Made by a program: the position numbers and the translations under genes
The notes under the pieces: generated by a model
What the model was told of the DNA's origin: nothing
Databases searched by the model: none
What the model saw: the letters and a program-made list of their open reading frames with translations, nothing else
Shown: positions 1-7,381 of the stretch, piece by piece
Layout: every line of letters begins with the position of its first letter
Numbering within the stretch: the first letter of the stretch is position 1
From: CAYONM01 sp964405325
Lineage (GTDB): Bacteria; Planctomycetota; UBA11346
Assembly (NCBI GenBank): GCA_964405325.1
Contig: CAYONM010000177.1
Span: 1 to 7,663 of the forward strand
Direction of reading: 5' to 3'
Length of the DNA stretch: 7,663 bases

Positions 1-907
<907 letters not shown>

Positions 908-932
908 AGTTTATCTTGGTTTATTTCGATCT

Positions 933-963
933 ACTTCAAACGCAGATACATCACGTCTGAAGT
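933..963 (-). other. 16S leader hairpin
   Basis: On the minus strand ACTTCAGACG pairs with CGTTTGAAGT: ten consecutive pairs with one G-U wobble, around an 11-nt loop. It sits between the boxA-like element and the mature 16S start, so it would be in the pre-16S leader. It could be a processing or folding element; the sequence does not say which. A smaller imperfect stem (GAATG/CATTC around GAGTACTC) lies just upstream at 971-990. Confidence 0.5.
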
Positions 964-1034
964 GGCTTTGGAATGACGAGTACTCCATTCGCATGAAGTA
1001 CACATCTCTACTCTCTCGTTCCGCAGCTATAGCG

Positions 1035-1046
1035 TTGTCAAAGAGC
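1035..1046 (-). promoter_or_regulatory. boxA-like rRNA antitermination element
   Basis: The minus strand reads GCTCTTTGACAA, one base away from the classic rRNA boxA core GCTCTTTAACAA bound by NusB/NusE. It lies about 130 nt upstream of the mature 16S 5' end and downstream of all three promoter-like elements, which is the right place for an element in the rRNA leader that prevents Rho-dependent termination. It also contains a TTGACA, but no fitting -10 follows, so I read it as boxA and not as a promoter. Confidence 0.65.
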
Positions 1047-1084
1047 CGCTCCGGCGCCGCCCATGAGGGCCTTGCCGTAAGCGG

Positions 1085-1118
1085 GGCGCAGATACTAGCG
1101 CCGTTTTGTTGCTGTCAA
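1085..1118 (-). promoter_or_regulatory. Putative rRNA promoter, proximal copy
   Basis: The minus strand has TTGACA (1118 to 1113), 23 nt, then GCGCC (1089 to 1085). The bases before GCGCC read TAGTATCT, so a -10 could be TAGTAT (15-nt spacing) or TATCTG (18-nt spacing); both are weak matches to TATAAT. A GCGCC discriminator just after the -10 is typical of growth-rate controlled rRNA promoters such as E. coli rrnB P1. It is the nearest and best of three equally built elements upstream of 16S. Confidence 0.5.
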
Positions 1119-1174
1119 CCCCTTTGTTTGAACCACTCAGGGAGGCCGCAAAAAAGCAGCGCAGTTGTCAGCGG

Positions 1175-1208
1175 GGGGCGAATGGTGTCTCCACCTTTTC
1201 GCTGTCAA
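1175..1208 (-). promoter_or_regulatory. Putative rRNA promoter, middle copy
   Basis: TTGACA (1208 to 1203), 23 nt, then GCCCC (1179 to 1175) on the minus strand, with the same spacing as the proximal copy 90 bp away. The first two spacer bases (GC) and the sequence just upstream of TTGACA (GAGG versus GGGG, preceded by AAAAGA or CAAA) are also alike, so the two units may be a duplication. The supposed -10 (CCATTC) is poor against TATAAT, which lowers confidence that it is active. Confidence 0.35.
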
Positions 1209-1277
1209 CCTCTTTTGTCAGCAGGACTTAGAGGCTGATCCCAAGCGTTCGGTAGCATGTGCTGCGCCTCACTTGGG

Positions 1278-1311
1278 AGGGCGGAGTCTTGAACGTTTTG
1301 CCAACTGTCAA
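1278..1311 (-). promoter_or_regulatory. Possible rRNA promoter, distal copy
   Basis: TTGACA (1311 to 1306), 23 nt, then GCCCT (1282 to 1278) on the minus strand. The spacing again equals that of the two elements nearer to 16S, 103 bp and 193 bp downstream. No acceptable -10 is visible (GACTCC), so this may be a decayed copy. A 7-bp inverted repeat (TCCCAAG 1239-1245, CTTGGGA 1272-1278) starts at its discriminator and could be a regulatory site. Confidence 0.2.
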
Positions 1312-1681
1312 GAAGGCAATCCAAGGCGGCCCAAGAAAATCCTTTTCGCCAGGGGCGTCCTTGCGAGCGAATCCAACGCCATGCACGTGGCTTCCGCCTG
1401 CTGCACCCGAACCTTGGCCATCTTGCGAACAACTCAGTCGGAGCGACATCTCCCCTGGAAGGGTGAGTGGCTTGGTGATGCACTCGGCTGGCCAAGCGTT
1501 TCCCTGGTGGCCAACCGCTGGCAAAGACTGCTCAACAGTGATGACGACCTGAGTCCTGCCACACCCATCCACCGATCGCCACGCCTCCCGTCGCATCAGG
1601 ACACGATCACCACACGCCATTGGCTCGGACCTCGCTGCTGAGCCGAACACCGCCCTTGCCCCAGAACCGGCACGATCAAGC
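1312..1681. other. Intergenic stretch without a recognisable gene
   Basis: This stretch separates the minus-strand rRNA promoters from the plus-strand glycan operon. Open frames exist on both strands (for example plus 1165-1641 and minus 1228-1683), but they overlap each other and the promoter repeats, and their translations show no domain or motif I know. A promoter for the glycan operon should lie here, yet I find no convincing plus-strand -35/-10 pair. A weak stem (GGCTC 1622-1626, GAGCC 1640-1644) lies about 40 bp before the first gene. The stretch may hold a decayed gene, but nothing shows it. Confidence 0.5.
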
Positions 1682-2545
1682 ATGCCCGCAGCTGTGGAAC
1701 CGATGCGCTGCGCTGTCGTACTGACAACTTATGAACAACCTGCCTGGTTGGACAAGACGCTCTGGGGCTTTCGCCATCAGACCGACCGGTCCTTTGAATT
1801 AATCGTCGCTGATGACGGCTCCGACGCGGCCACACGGACGATCATCGAGCAGCATCGTCAGCGCGGAGGGCTGATCATCCGACATATCTGGCATCCCGAT
1901 CGAGGTTTTCAGAAGTGTCAGATCCTCAATCACGCCATCGCCGCAACGCAGGCCGATTATGTGATTTTTACTGATGGGGACTGCGTTCCGCATCGTGACT
2001 TCGTCGCCTGGCATCGTTTCTTCGCTCAGCCGCGGCAATTCTTGTCTGGCGGCTACCTGAAACTCCAAGCGGAAACCAGCGCCGCCCTGCGGGACGCAGA
2101 CATCGCCGCCGGTCACCACACCGACCCGGCCTGGCTGTACGAACACGGCGAACAGCGATTAAGTCGAAACCTGAAACTCCGCTGTCAAGGCGGCCAATGG
2201 GCAAAACTATATGACCGCCTGACCACCACCCGACCCAGCTGGAATGGCCACAATGCTTCCACCTGGCGCGCCTACATCCTTGCGGCCAATGGCTTCGATC
2301 ATCGCATGCAATATGGCGGACAGGATCGGGAATTCGGCGAGCGACTGGTCAATGCCGGCATCAAGCCCAAGCAGATCCGACACCACGCCATCTGCCTGCA
2401 TCTCGATCACCCCCGTGGCTACGCCAAGCCGGAAAGCATCGCCAAAAACCGAGCGATTCGCGCAGAAACCCGTCGGAGCGGCCGCACCTACGCCGAGTCC
2501 GGCCTGGCGCAACGTGACACCTGTGAGGTCCGCGTTGACGATTGA
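1682..2545 (+). CDS. Family 2 glycosyltransferase (GT-A fold)
   Basis: Likely an inverting glycosyltransferase that adds one sugar from a nucleotide donor to a lipopolysaccharide core or other surface glycan on the cytoplasmic side of the inner membrane. The N-terminal half is a GT2 domain: VVLTTYEQP (12-20), the nucleotide-binding VADDGS (42-47) and the metal-binding DGD (98-100). The second half resembles the galactosyltransferase C-terminal motif: WNGHN (187-191) followed by NGFD and GGQDREFG (212-219), where D215/E217 are candidate catalytic acids. There is no signal peptide or membrane segment, and 287 aa is normal for the family. The start at 1682 has no clear ribosome site. ATG 1703 (starting MRCAVVLTTY) fits family N-termini better but has only GGAA 3 nt upstream, so either is possible. 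It is the first gene of the operon and its end overlaps the next gene. Donor and acceptor cannot be told from the sequence. Confidence 0.88.
   Translation: MPAAVEPMRCAVVLTTYEQPAWLDKTLWGFRHQTDRSFELIVADDGSDAATRTIIEQHRQRGGLIIRHIWHPDRGFQKCQILNHAIAATQADYVIFTDGDCVPHRDFVAWHRFFAQPRQFLSGGYLKLQAETSAALRDADIAAGHHTDPAWLYEHGEQRLSRNLKLRCQGGQWAKLYDRLTTTRPSWNGHNASTWRAYILAANGFDHRMQYGGQDREFGERLVNAGIKPKQIRHHAICLHLDHPRGYAKPESIAKNRAIRAETRRSGRTYAESGLAQRDTCEVRVDD
2525..2537 (+). promoter_or_regulatory. Ribosome site and TTG start of the kinase-GT9 gene
   Basis: GAGG (2525-2528) lies 6 nt before a TTG (2535-2537) that is in frame with the kinase-glycosyltransferase and 11 bp inside the end of the preceding gene. No ATG lies between this point and the start of the kinase homology. 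The in-frame ATG at 2244 would add about 97 residues read in a shadow frame of the preceding gene. GTG 2523 is an alternative but has no ribosome site. Confidence 0.6.
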
Positions 2546-4430
2546 ATCAACCGCAGACCTGCATCGTCACGGCTGGCAGCGTCATCGCCATGGCACGACG
2601 CTGATCTGGCTGGCGCCGCATCTGGACCAGGAACAGTGGCAGACCTGGCTGCTCGAACGCTTGGCCATCGATAAACGCGAACCAGGCGGACAGCTGATCC
2701 AGGCGAGTCGAAATGTGATCAGCCGACAGCAGGTGCTCGGTCTCGATATCTGCCTCAAGGACTTCGGCCTTCAGCATATCCAAGCACTGATCTATGGCCT
2801 ACGCAGCAGCAAGGCCCGCCGCGGCGCAGGCGCAGCCCTCTGTCTGCGCGCCGCCGGATTCGATACCCCAGAACCCCTGGCCGTCCTGGAACAGTATCGC
2901 TGCGGCCTGCTCAGACGCAGCATGCTGATCTGCTCGTATCTGGCCAATACCTGCACGCTGCGACAAGCCTTGACCGAACATGCCGATCAATTTCGTGATC
3001 GGCTGCCTTTCATTGGCAGCCTCGTTGCCACTATGCACGACAAAAATCTCTATCATGCCGATCTCACCGCCGGCAATCTGCTCTTGCACCCCACTCAAAA
3101 CCAGCGCTGTTGGTTGGTCGATGTCAATCGCCTGCGCCGACAAACCCTGACCAAGTCGGCACGGCTGGACAACTTAGCCCAGCTCGGCCTGCCACCCGAT
3201 GCCTGGACCTTGCTCCTGCAGGGTTATGCGCCCACGGCAGACGCGGCCTGGAGAGAAGCAGCCGAGACCCGACTACGGCGAGCCGCCGAACAATTGCGAC
3301 AGCGCGGCCTGCACAAGCGACAGCGACGACAACTGAAACACGCACGCCGCTCGGCTTGCGCTCGCCACCAGCCATCCACCAGCCCGACCATGTCGACCTC
3401 CGGTCCTGTCTGGTTGATCCGTGCCGGCGCCATGGGCGATATGGTCATGATGACCGCCGTGGCCCGCGCCCTGGCCGAACGAAACGGCGCGCCAGTACAT
3501 CTGGTCACCAGCGGACCATGGAGCCCACCGCTACTGCAACGCTGTCCGGCCGTAGCCGATTGGTACCTGTTGGGCAGCATGAAGACACCCTACTGGTGCA
3601 ACCCAGCCAAATGGCGGGCCGTGCATGCCGTCCGCCGCTCGCTGCCGAGCGAGCTCTATGTCTTTGGTGGCGATAAACCCAGTTGGTCCCTAGCCAGACG
3701 CTGCGGTCTCGCGCCAGAGCGTCTGCACTGGATCAGCCGCCAAAAACGCCAGGACAACGAACACGTCCTTGCGGCCATGCTACGCTTGGTCGGCGCCACG
3801 GCTGACACCCTGCCCTGGCTCGAGATCAGCGCCCAGGACCACAACGACGCCAGCGCATGGATGATGCGCCACGGCCTGCAGACCGGCCGTTTCGTACTGA
3901 TTCAGAGCGGCAACAAAAAGACCATGCGCCGAGCCGATCGGCAGCGGACCAGCAACACCAAACACTGGCCAGAGGAACGCTGGCAGGCGGTGCTCACCGC
4001 GCTGCTGAAAGCCGACCCGGAACGACGGGTGGTGCTGTGCGGCACCACCGCCGAGGCCGAGCTGAACGAGCACATTGGCCGAGCCCTACCCGCGGGCCGC
4101 TGGCTCTCGGCCGCAGGCGACCTGCCGATTGGTCGGCTGCTATCCCTGGCGAAACAAGCCCAGGCCATGATCTCGGTCGATACCGGTCCGGCCCACGCCG
4201 CCGCCGCCGTCGGCTGCCCCTGCTTGGTACTGTTCGGCCGCACCGATCCCCGCAAGTATCTGCCCCGCGGCCCAGCGCCGTGCCTGCCGGTCCATGCCCT
4301 GGACGATCACGTCGCTGGCGATGCCGACTGGTGGGCGGCCCATCATGCCATGCATGACATCACCGTAGATCTGGTGCTGGAACGCTGGCATCTGCTACTG
4401 GAAAGGATGCCTCACCATGCTGATCGCTGA
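2535..4430 (+). CDS. Fused lipopolysaccharide-type kinase and family 9 glycosyltransferase
   Basis: One uninterrupted frame of about 631 aa encodes two enzymes. Residues 1-240 resemble the lipopolysaccharide kinases (KdkA/WaaP type) that phosphorylate Kdo or heptose: LKDF with the ATP-binding Lys at K75, the catalytic loop YHADLTAGNLL (H174, D176, N181), and VDVNRLR with the metal-binding D196. Residues about 243-285 are a basic, helix-prone linker rich in Arg, Lys and Gln. Residues 286-631 are a GT-B glycosyltransferase of family 9 (ADP-heptose:LPS heptosyltransferase type): IRAGAMGDMVMMTAVARAL at the start, a QSGNKK loop, and SVDTGPAHAAAAVGCP (D549, H554) with LFGRTDP. The protein would act on lipid A-core at the inner membrane, adding a heptose-like sugar and a phosphate. 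An internal ATG (3390) precedes the second domain but has no ribosome site, so a fusion is the better reading. The gene overlaps both neighbours. Sugar and phosphate positions are unknown. Confidence 0.85.
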   Translation: MTIESTADLHRHGWQRHRHGTTLIWLAPHLDQEQWQTWLLERLAIDKREPGGQLIQASRNVISRQQVLGLDICLKDFGLQHIQALIYGLRSSKARRGAGAALCLRAAGFDTPEPLAVLEQYRCGLLRRSMLICSYLANTCTLRQALTEHADQFRDRLPFIGSLVATMHDKNLYHADLTAGNLLLHPTQNQRCWLVDVNRLRRQTLTKSARLDNLAQLGLPPDAWTLLLQGYAPTADAAWREAAETRLRRAAEQLRQRGLHKRQRRQLKHARRSACARHQPSTSPTMSTSGPVWLIRAGAMGDMVMMTAVARALAERNGAPVHLVTSGPWSPPLLQRCPAVADWYLLGSMKTPYWCNPAKWRAVHAVRRSLPSELYVFGGDKPSWSLARRCGLAPERLHWISRQKRQDNEHVLAAMLRLVGATADTLPWLEISAQDHNDASAWMMRHGLQTGRFVLIQSGNKKTMRRADRQRTSNTKHWPEERWQAVLTALLKADPERRVVLCGTTAEAELNEHIGRALPAGRWLSAAGDLPIGRLLSLAKQAQAMISVDTGPAHAAAAVGCPCLVLFGRTDPRKYLPRGPAPCLPVHALDDHVAGDADWWAAHHAMHDITVDLVLERWHLLLERMPHHADR

Positions 4431-5274
4431 AATCGGCTGCAATCACAAGGGCGAGATCGCAATCGCCGAAGAGATGATCATGGTCGCAGCTCAATTCTGC
4501 AAGGTGGACGCGGTCAAATTCCAGAAGAGAACCGTACGAAGCCTGCTTTCCCCCGAGGAATACACTGCGCCCCACCCCAATCCAGCCAACAGCTACGGCA
4601 AGAGCTACGGTGAACACCGGGAGGCCCTGGAATTTGACCTGGACTCCCACCGCCGCCTGCAGAACTGCTGCAAGCGCTGGGGCATCGCCTATGGTTGTTC
4701 AGTCTGGGATGTCGAAGCAGCACAACAGATCGCCAGCTTGGAGCCATTCAGCATCAAGATCCCCAGTGCCTGTAACTGCGATCGAGAGCTGCTGGATTGG
4801 CTGTATCGACACTATCCAGGCGAGATCCAGATCAGTCTCGGCATGACCACCCAGGCGGAGGAACAGGCCATCGTTGCCCAGGCGGAAGCTGTCGGACGAC
4901 TGTCGGATGTGGTCCTGTTCGCTTGCACCTCGGGTTATCCGGTAGCCTTCGAGGACATCTGCCTACACGAAATCAGCCGCCTGAAAGCGGCCTACGGCCA
5001 TGGGGTCAAGGCAATTGGCCTGTCCGGACACCATCTCGGCATCGCCGCCGATATCGCCGGTCTAGCGCTGGGAGCAACGGTGTTTGAACGACACTTCACA
5101 CTGGACCGGACCTGGAAGGGCACCGACCACGCCGCCAGCCTGGAGCCCGATGGTATGCGACGTCTGGCCCGTGACCTACGCCATGTCGCCAAGAGCCTGA
5201 AGTCGAAAGCGAGCGAGCTATTGCCGGTCGAACAGGAACAGCGTAAGAAACTCAAGCGCAAGGTGAAAGCATGA
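4417..5274 (+). CDS. neuB: NeuB-type nonulosonate (sialic acid or KDN, likely 9-phosphate) synthase
   Basis: Condenses phosphoenolpyruvate with a six-carbon sugar (ManNAc, mannose or their 6-phosphates) to a nine-carbon keto acid in the cytoplasm. The TIM barrel is complete: IAEIGCNHKG (3-12), VKFQKR in the PEP site, KIPSACN, a CTSGYPV stretch, GLSGHH (H205) and ERHFTLD (H226), the two His matching the metal ligands of NeuB. At 285 aa it lacks the roughly 60-residue SAF (antifreeze-like) domain that follows the barrel in classical bacterial NeuB and normally completes the neighbouring subunit's active site. It ends in a Lys/Arg-rich tail. AAGGA (4403-4407) stands 9 nt before the ATG, which lies 14 bp inside the preceding gene; the stop overlaps the next start (ATGA). 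The fused phosphatase next door suggests a phosphorylated product. The Bacteroides KDN-9-phosphate synthase is the nearest described parallel I recall. Confidence 0.88.
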   Translation: MLIAEIGCNHKGEIAIAEEMIMVAAQFCKVDAVKFQKRTVRSLLSPEEYTAPHPNPANSYGKSYGEHREALEFDLDSHRRLQNCCKRWGIAYGCSVWDVEAAQQIASLEPFSIKIPSACNCDRELLDWLYRHYPGEIQISLGMTTQAEEQAIVAQAEAVGRLSDVVLFACTSGYPVAFEDICLHEISRLKAAYGHGVKAIGLSGHHLGIAADIAGLALGATVFERHFTLDRTWKGTDHAASLEPDGMRRLARDLRHVAKSLKSKASELLPVEQEQRKKLKRKVKA

Positions 5275-6410
5275 CCCGCTACAGCGCCCTGATCCCGCTG
5301 CGTGGCGGCAGCAAGGGTATTCTCCATAAAAACATCAAGCCCCTGGCCGGCCGACCATTGTGCTACTGGAGCCTGCGCGCCGCCTGCGACTGTGCCGCCA
5401 TCGACGAGGTCGCGGTTTCGACCGAAGACGCCGCAATCGCCGCTGTGGTGCGCAACTTGGAGCTGCCAGTACGGATCATCGATCGCCCGATGAATCTGGC
5501 CCAGGACCACAGCAGCACCGAAGCGGTAATGTTGCACGCGATTCAGCAGCTGACGGGCGAGGTCCTGGTCACCCTGCAGGCCACCTCACCACTGACCACC
5601 GCCACAGATCTGAACCAAGCCATTGCCGCTTTCGAACAAGCCGATTGGGACAGCCTGGTGACCGGGGTGCGACAGCATCGCTTCTTCTGGAGCCCCGAGG
5701 GCGAGCCACTGAACTATGATCCCCAACAACGACCACGGCGACAGGACTGGAGCGGCAGCATTGTCGAGAACGGCGCCTTCTACCTGACCCGGCGGGACCA
5801 GTTGCTGGCTACCGGTTGTCGCCTGAACGGCCGCATCGGCGTGCACGCCATGCCGGCGGATACCCTGACCGAAATCGACGAGGAAGCCGATTGGGATCTG
5901 GCGGAACAGCTTCTGCTGCAGCGCTTGCGCACCGACGCGAAACGGCCGCGAGTACTGACCTGCGATGTCGACGGCACCCTGACCGACGGCGGCATGTACT
6001 ACGACCAGCATGGCGAGACCCTGAAACGCTTCGATACCCGCGACGCCCATGGCCTAAAGCGCCTGCAGCAAGCCGGCATCGCGGTTTGGATCATCACCAG
6101 GGAAAATAGCGCCGTGGTGGCAGCACGGATGCGCAAGCTGGGCCTGGAACAACAGCTGCACATGGGCATCACCGAGAAATGGCCGCTGCTGCAGCGCTTA
6201 TTGGCGGAGCACGGTATCCGCCCCGACGAAGCGGCGTACATGGGCGACGACGACAACGACCTGGCCTGTCTGCAAAACGTCGGCTGGTCGGCCTGTCCAC
6301 GGGATGCGCAACCACCCGTCCAGGCGCAGTGCCGCTTTATTTCACCGCTACCTGCCGGCCATGGCGCGGTACGCAGCTTCTGCGAACACCTGCTGGCGCT
6401 ACCGTCATGA
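5271..6410 (+). CDS. neuA: CMP-nonulosonate cytidylyltransferase fused to a KdsC-type HAD phosphatase
   Basis: A bifunctional cytoplasmic enzyme of 379 aa. Residues 1-225 form the NeuA domain that activates sialic acid or KDN with CTP: IPLRGGSKGILHKN (8-21, nucleotide-binding loop), ATSPL, VENGAFYLTR, and a DEEADWDLAE stretch with the metal-binding acids. Residues about 229-375 form a type C0 (capless) HAD phosphatase: DVDGTLTDG (nucleophile D232, acid/base D234), IITREN (T276), K303 and GDDDND (326-330), so every catalytic residue is present. Glu278 stands where KDO-8-phosphate phosphatases usually have Arg; as I recall, Glu there marks KDN/Neu5Ac-9-phosphate phosphatases. The domain order equals vertebrate CMP-sialate synthase, whose HAD domain is degenerate. 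AAGGTGA (5260-5266) precedes the ATG, which overlaps the neuB stop; the end overlaps the next gene by 4 bp. The domains would remove the 9-phosphate and then attach CMP. Substrate choice between Neu5Ac and KDN is open. Confidence 0.9.
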   Translation: MTRYSALIPLRGGSKGILHKNIKPLAGRPLCYWSLRAACDCAAIDEVAVSTEDAAIAAVVRNLELPVRIIDRPMNLAQDHSSTEAVMLHAIQQLTGEVLVTLQATSPLTTATDLNQAIAAFEQADWDSLVTGVRQHRFFWSPEGEPLNYDPQQRPRRQDWSGSIVENGAFYLTRRDQLLATGCRLNGRIGVHAMPADTLTEIDEEADWDLAEQLLLQRLRTDAKRPRVLTCDVDGTLTDGGMYYDQHGETLKRFDTRDAHGLKRLQQAGIAVWIITRENSAVVAARMRKLGLEQQLHMGITEKWPLLQRLLAEHGIRPDEAAYMGDDDNDLACLQNVGWSACPRDAQPPVQAQCRFISPLPAGHGAVRSFCEHLLALPS

Positions 6411-7381
6411 GCCTGCTGGCAATCGTCGACTCGCCGCTACAGCTGCTCAATGCTCGCGAATGCCGTTGGCTACTGACCGGACACGATGCCGGCGGCGCCT
6501 TGCTGCTGATCAGTCGAGCCACCCGCAACAGCCAGCAGCTGCGACGCATGGCCGCTGATATGCGCTGGCAGCAGGTCGCACCGTTACCGCATGTGGGCTC
6601 ATCAGCGCGAGACAAACGGCAGCTGAAACGCCGAGGGGAGGACCTGCTGCGCGGCCTGACTGCATGTAGGCATGCGATCATCGGCGAACTTCGCTCAGAC
6701 GTACAGCTGCATCTGGCCACCTTTCGACGACCTCGTCGGCTGTGGCTGGTGGACGATGGCACAGCCAATCTTTCCAATCGGAGCGACTGGCTGGTAGCTC
6801 CACAACCAGGAGACAGCTCGCAGTTGCTGGAGCGGGCCGCCAAGCAACTGGGCCTCGGCCTACGCTGCCTGCGCGCCGAGCGGGCCACCTGGTTCACCGC
6901 CTATCCCAAAGCCCGACGCGCTGGCGTACCGCTGTTACGTAACGAGTATCGCCTGCATCGGCATCTGCTCACCAGCCGCCCCAATACCGGACACAGCTGG
7001 GTAATCGGCAGCAATATCTGCGAAAAGCGGGGCTTTCCGGTACCACAGTACCGGGCCTTTCTCGCCGAACTTGGCAGACGCTATGGCAAGCTGCACTACA
7101 TCCCGCATCGCTACGAGGATCCGAACAAGCTACAGCAACTCGACCTGCCCATCCTACAGTTGAACACCTGCATCGAGCACGCCATCTGCCACGGCGATCG
7201 CCCCGCACGGGTGGTCGGCCCGCCGTCATCCGCCTTCGTCAGCCTGCAGGCTATTGCCGGCTCCCAACTGCAGCTTTGTTGTCATCTGCTTGATCCCGAT
7301 GCTTTTCCCGAGCGGGAACGCGCCTTCATTTGTCGAACCCAGGAGTACCTTGCGAATCTGGTGCCCTGCGAAGCACCCTAG
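6407..7381 (+). CDS. Putative sialyltransferase (GT52 or polysialyltransferase-like)
   Basis: Probably transfers the CMP-activated nonulosonate to the surface glycan. The 324-aa protein starts with IVDSPLQLLNA (6-16), a hallmark of GT52 and bacterial polysialyltransferase-like proteins. It then shows VDDGT (115-119, matching the D/E-D/E-G motif, candidate catalytic base D116 or D117), IPHRYED (232-238, a variant of the His-Pro motif that binds CMP) and PPSSAF with S274/S275 matching the Ser pair that contacts the CMP phosphate. These are the three landmarks shared by bacterial sialyltransferases; overall similarity is otherwise not recognisable. There is no membrane segment, and the protein is very rich in Arg. 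The ATG overlaps the stop of the preceding gene (ATGA), and no strong ribosome site is visible, so translation likely depends on coupling. It is the last gene of the operon, right after the enzyme that makes CMP-sugar, which supports the assignment. Linkage, acceptor and mono- or polymer activity are unknown. Confidence 0.7.
   Translation: MSLLAIVDSPLQLLNARECRWLLTGHDAGGALLLISRATRNSQQLRRMAADMRWQQVAPLPHVGSSARDKRQLKRRGEDLLRGLTACRHAIIGELRSDVQLHLATFRRPRRLWLVDDGTANLSNRSDWLVAPQPGDSSQLLERAAKQLGLGLRCLRAERATWFTAYPKARRAGVPLLRNEYRLHRHLLTSRPNTGHSWVIGSNICEKRGFPVPQYRAFLAELGRRYGKLHYIPHRYEDPNKLQQLDLPILQLNTCIEHAICHGDRPARVVGPPSSAFVSLQAIAGSQLQLCCHLLDPDAFPERERAFICRTQEYLANLVPCEAP

Noticed and set aside
1036..1041. 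TTGACA on the minus strand as a fourth rRNA promoter
   Set aside because: It is part of a near-perfect boxA, and no -10 or GC-rich discriminator follows at the common distance.
1165..1683. Open frames of 96-158 codons on both strands between the rRNA promoters and the first glycosyltransferase
   Set aside because: They overlap each other and the promoter repeats, have no ribosome sites, and their translations show no family motif.
2244..2534. A longer start (ATG 2244) for the kinase-glycosyltransferase
   Set aside because: It would run 300 bp inside the preceding gene, and the added residues look like an out-of-frame reading. TTG 2535 has a well-placed GAGG.
3390..4430. Family 9 glycosyltransferase as a separate gene starting at ATG 3390
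   Set aside because: No ribosome site lies upstream and no stop separates it from the kinase, so a fused protein is more likely, though internal initiation cannot be excluded.
6179..6406. Longer start (ATG 6179) for the sialyltransferase candidate
   Set aside because: It would read 228 bp of the phosphatase domain out of frame. The ATG at 6407 begins directly at the family's typical N-terminus.
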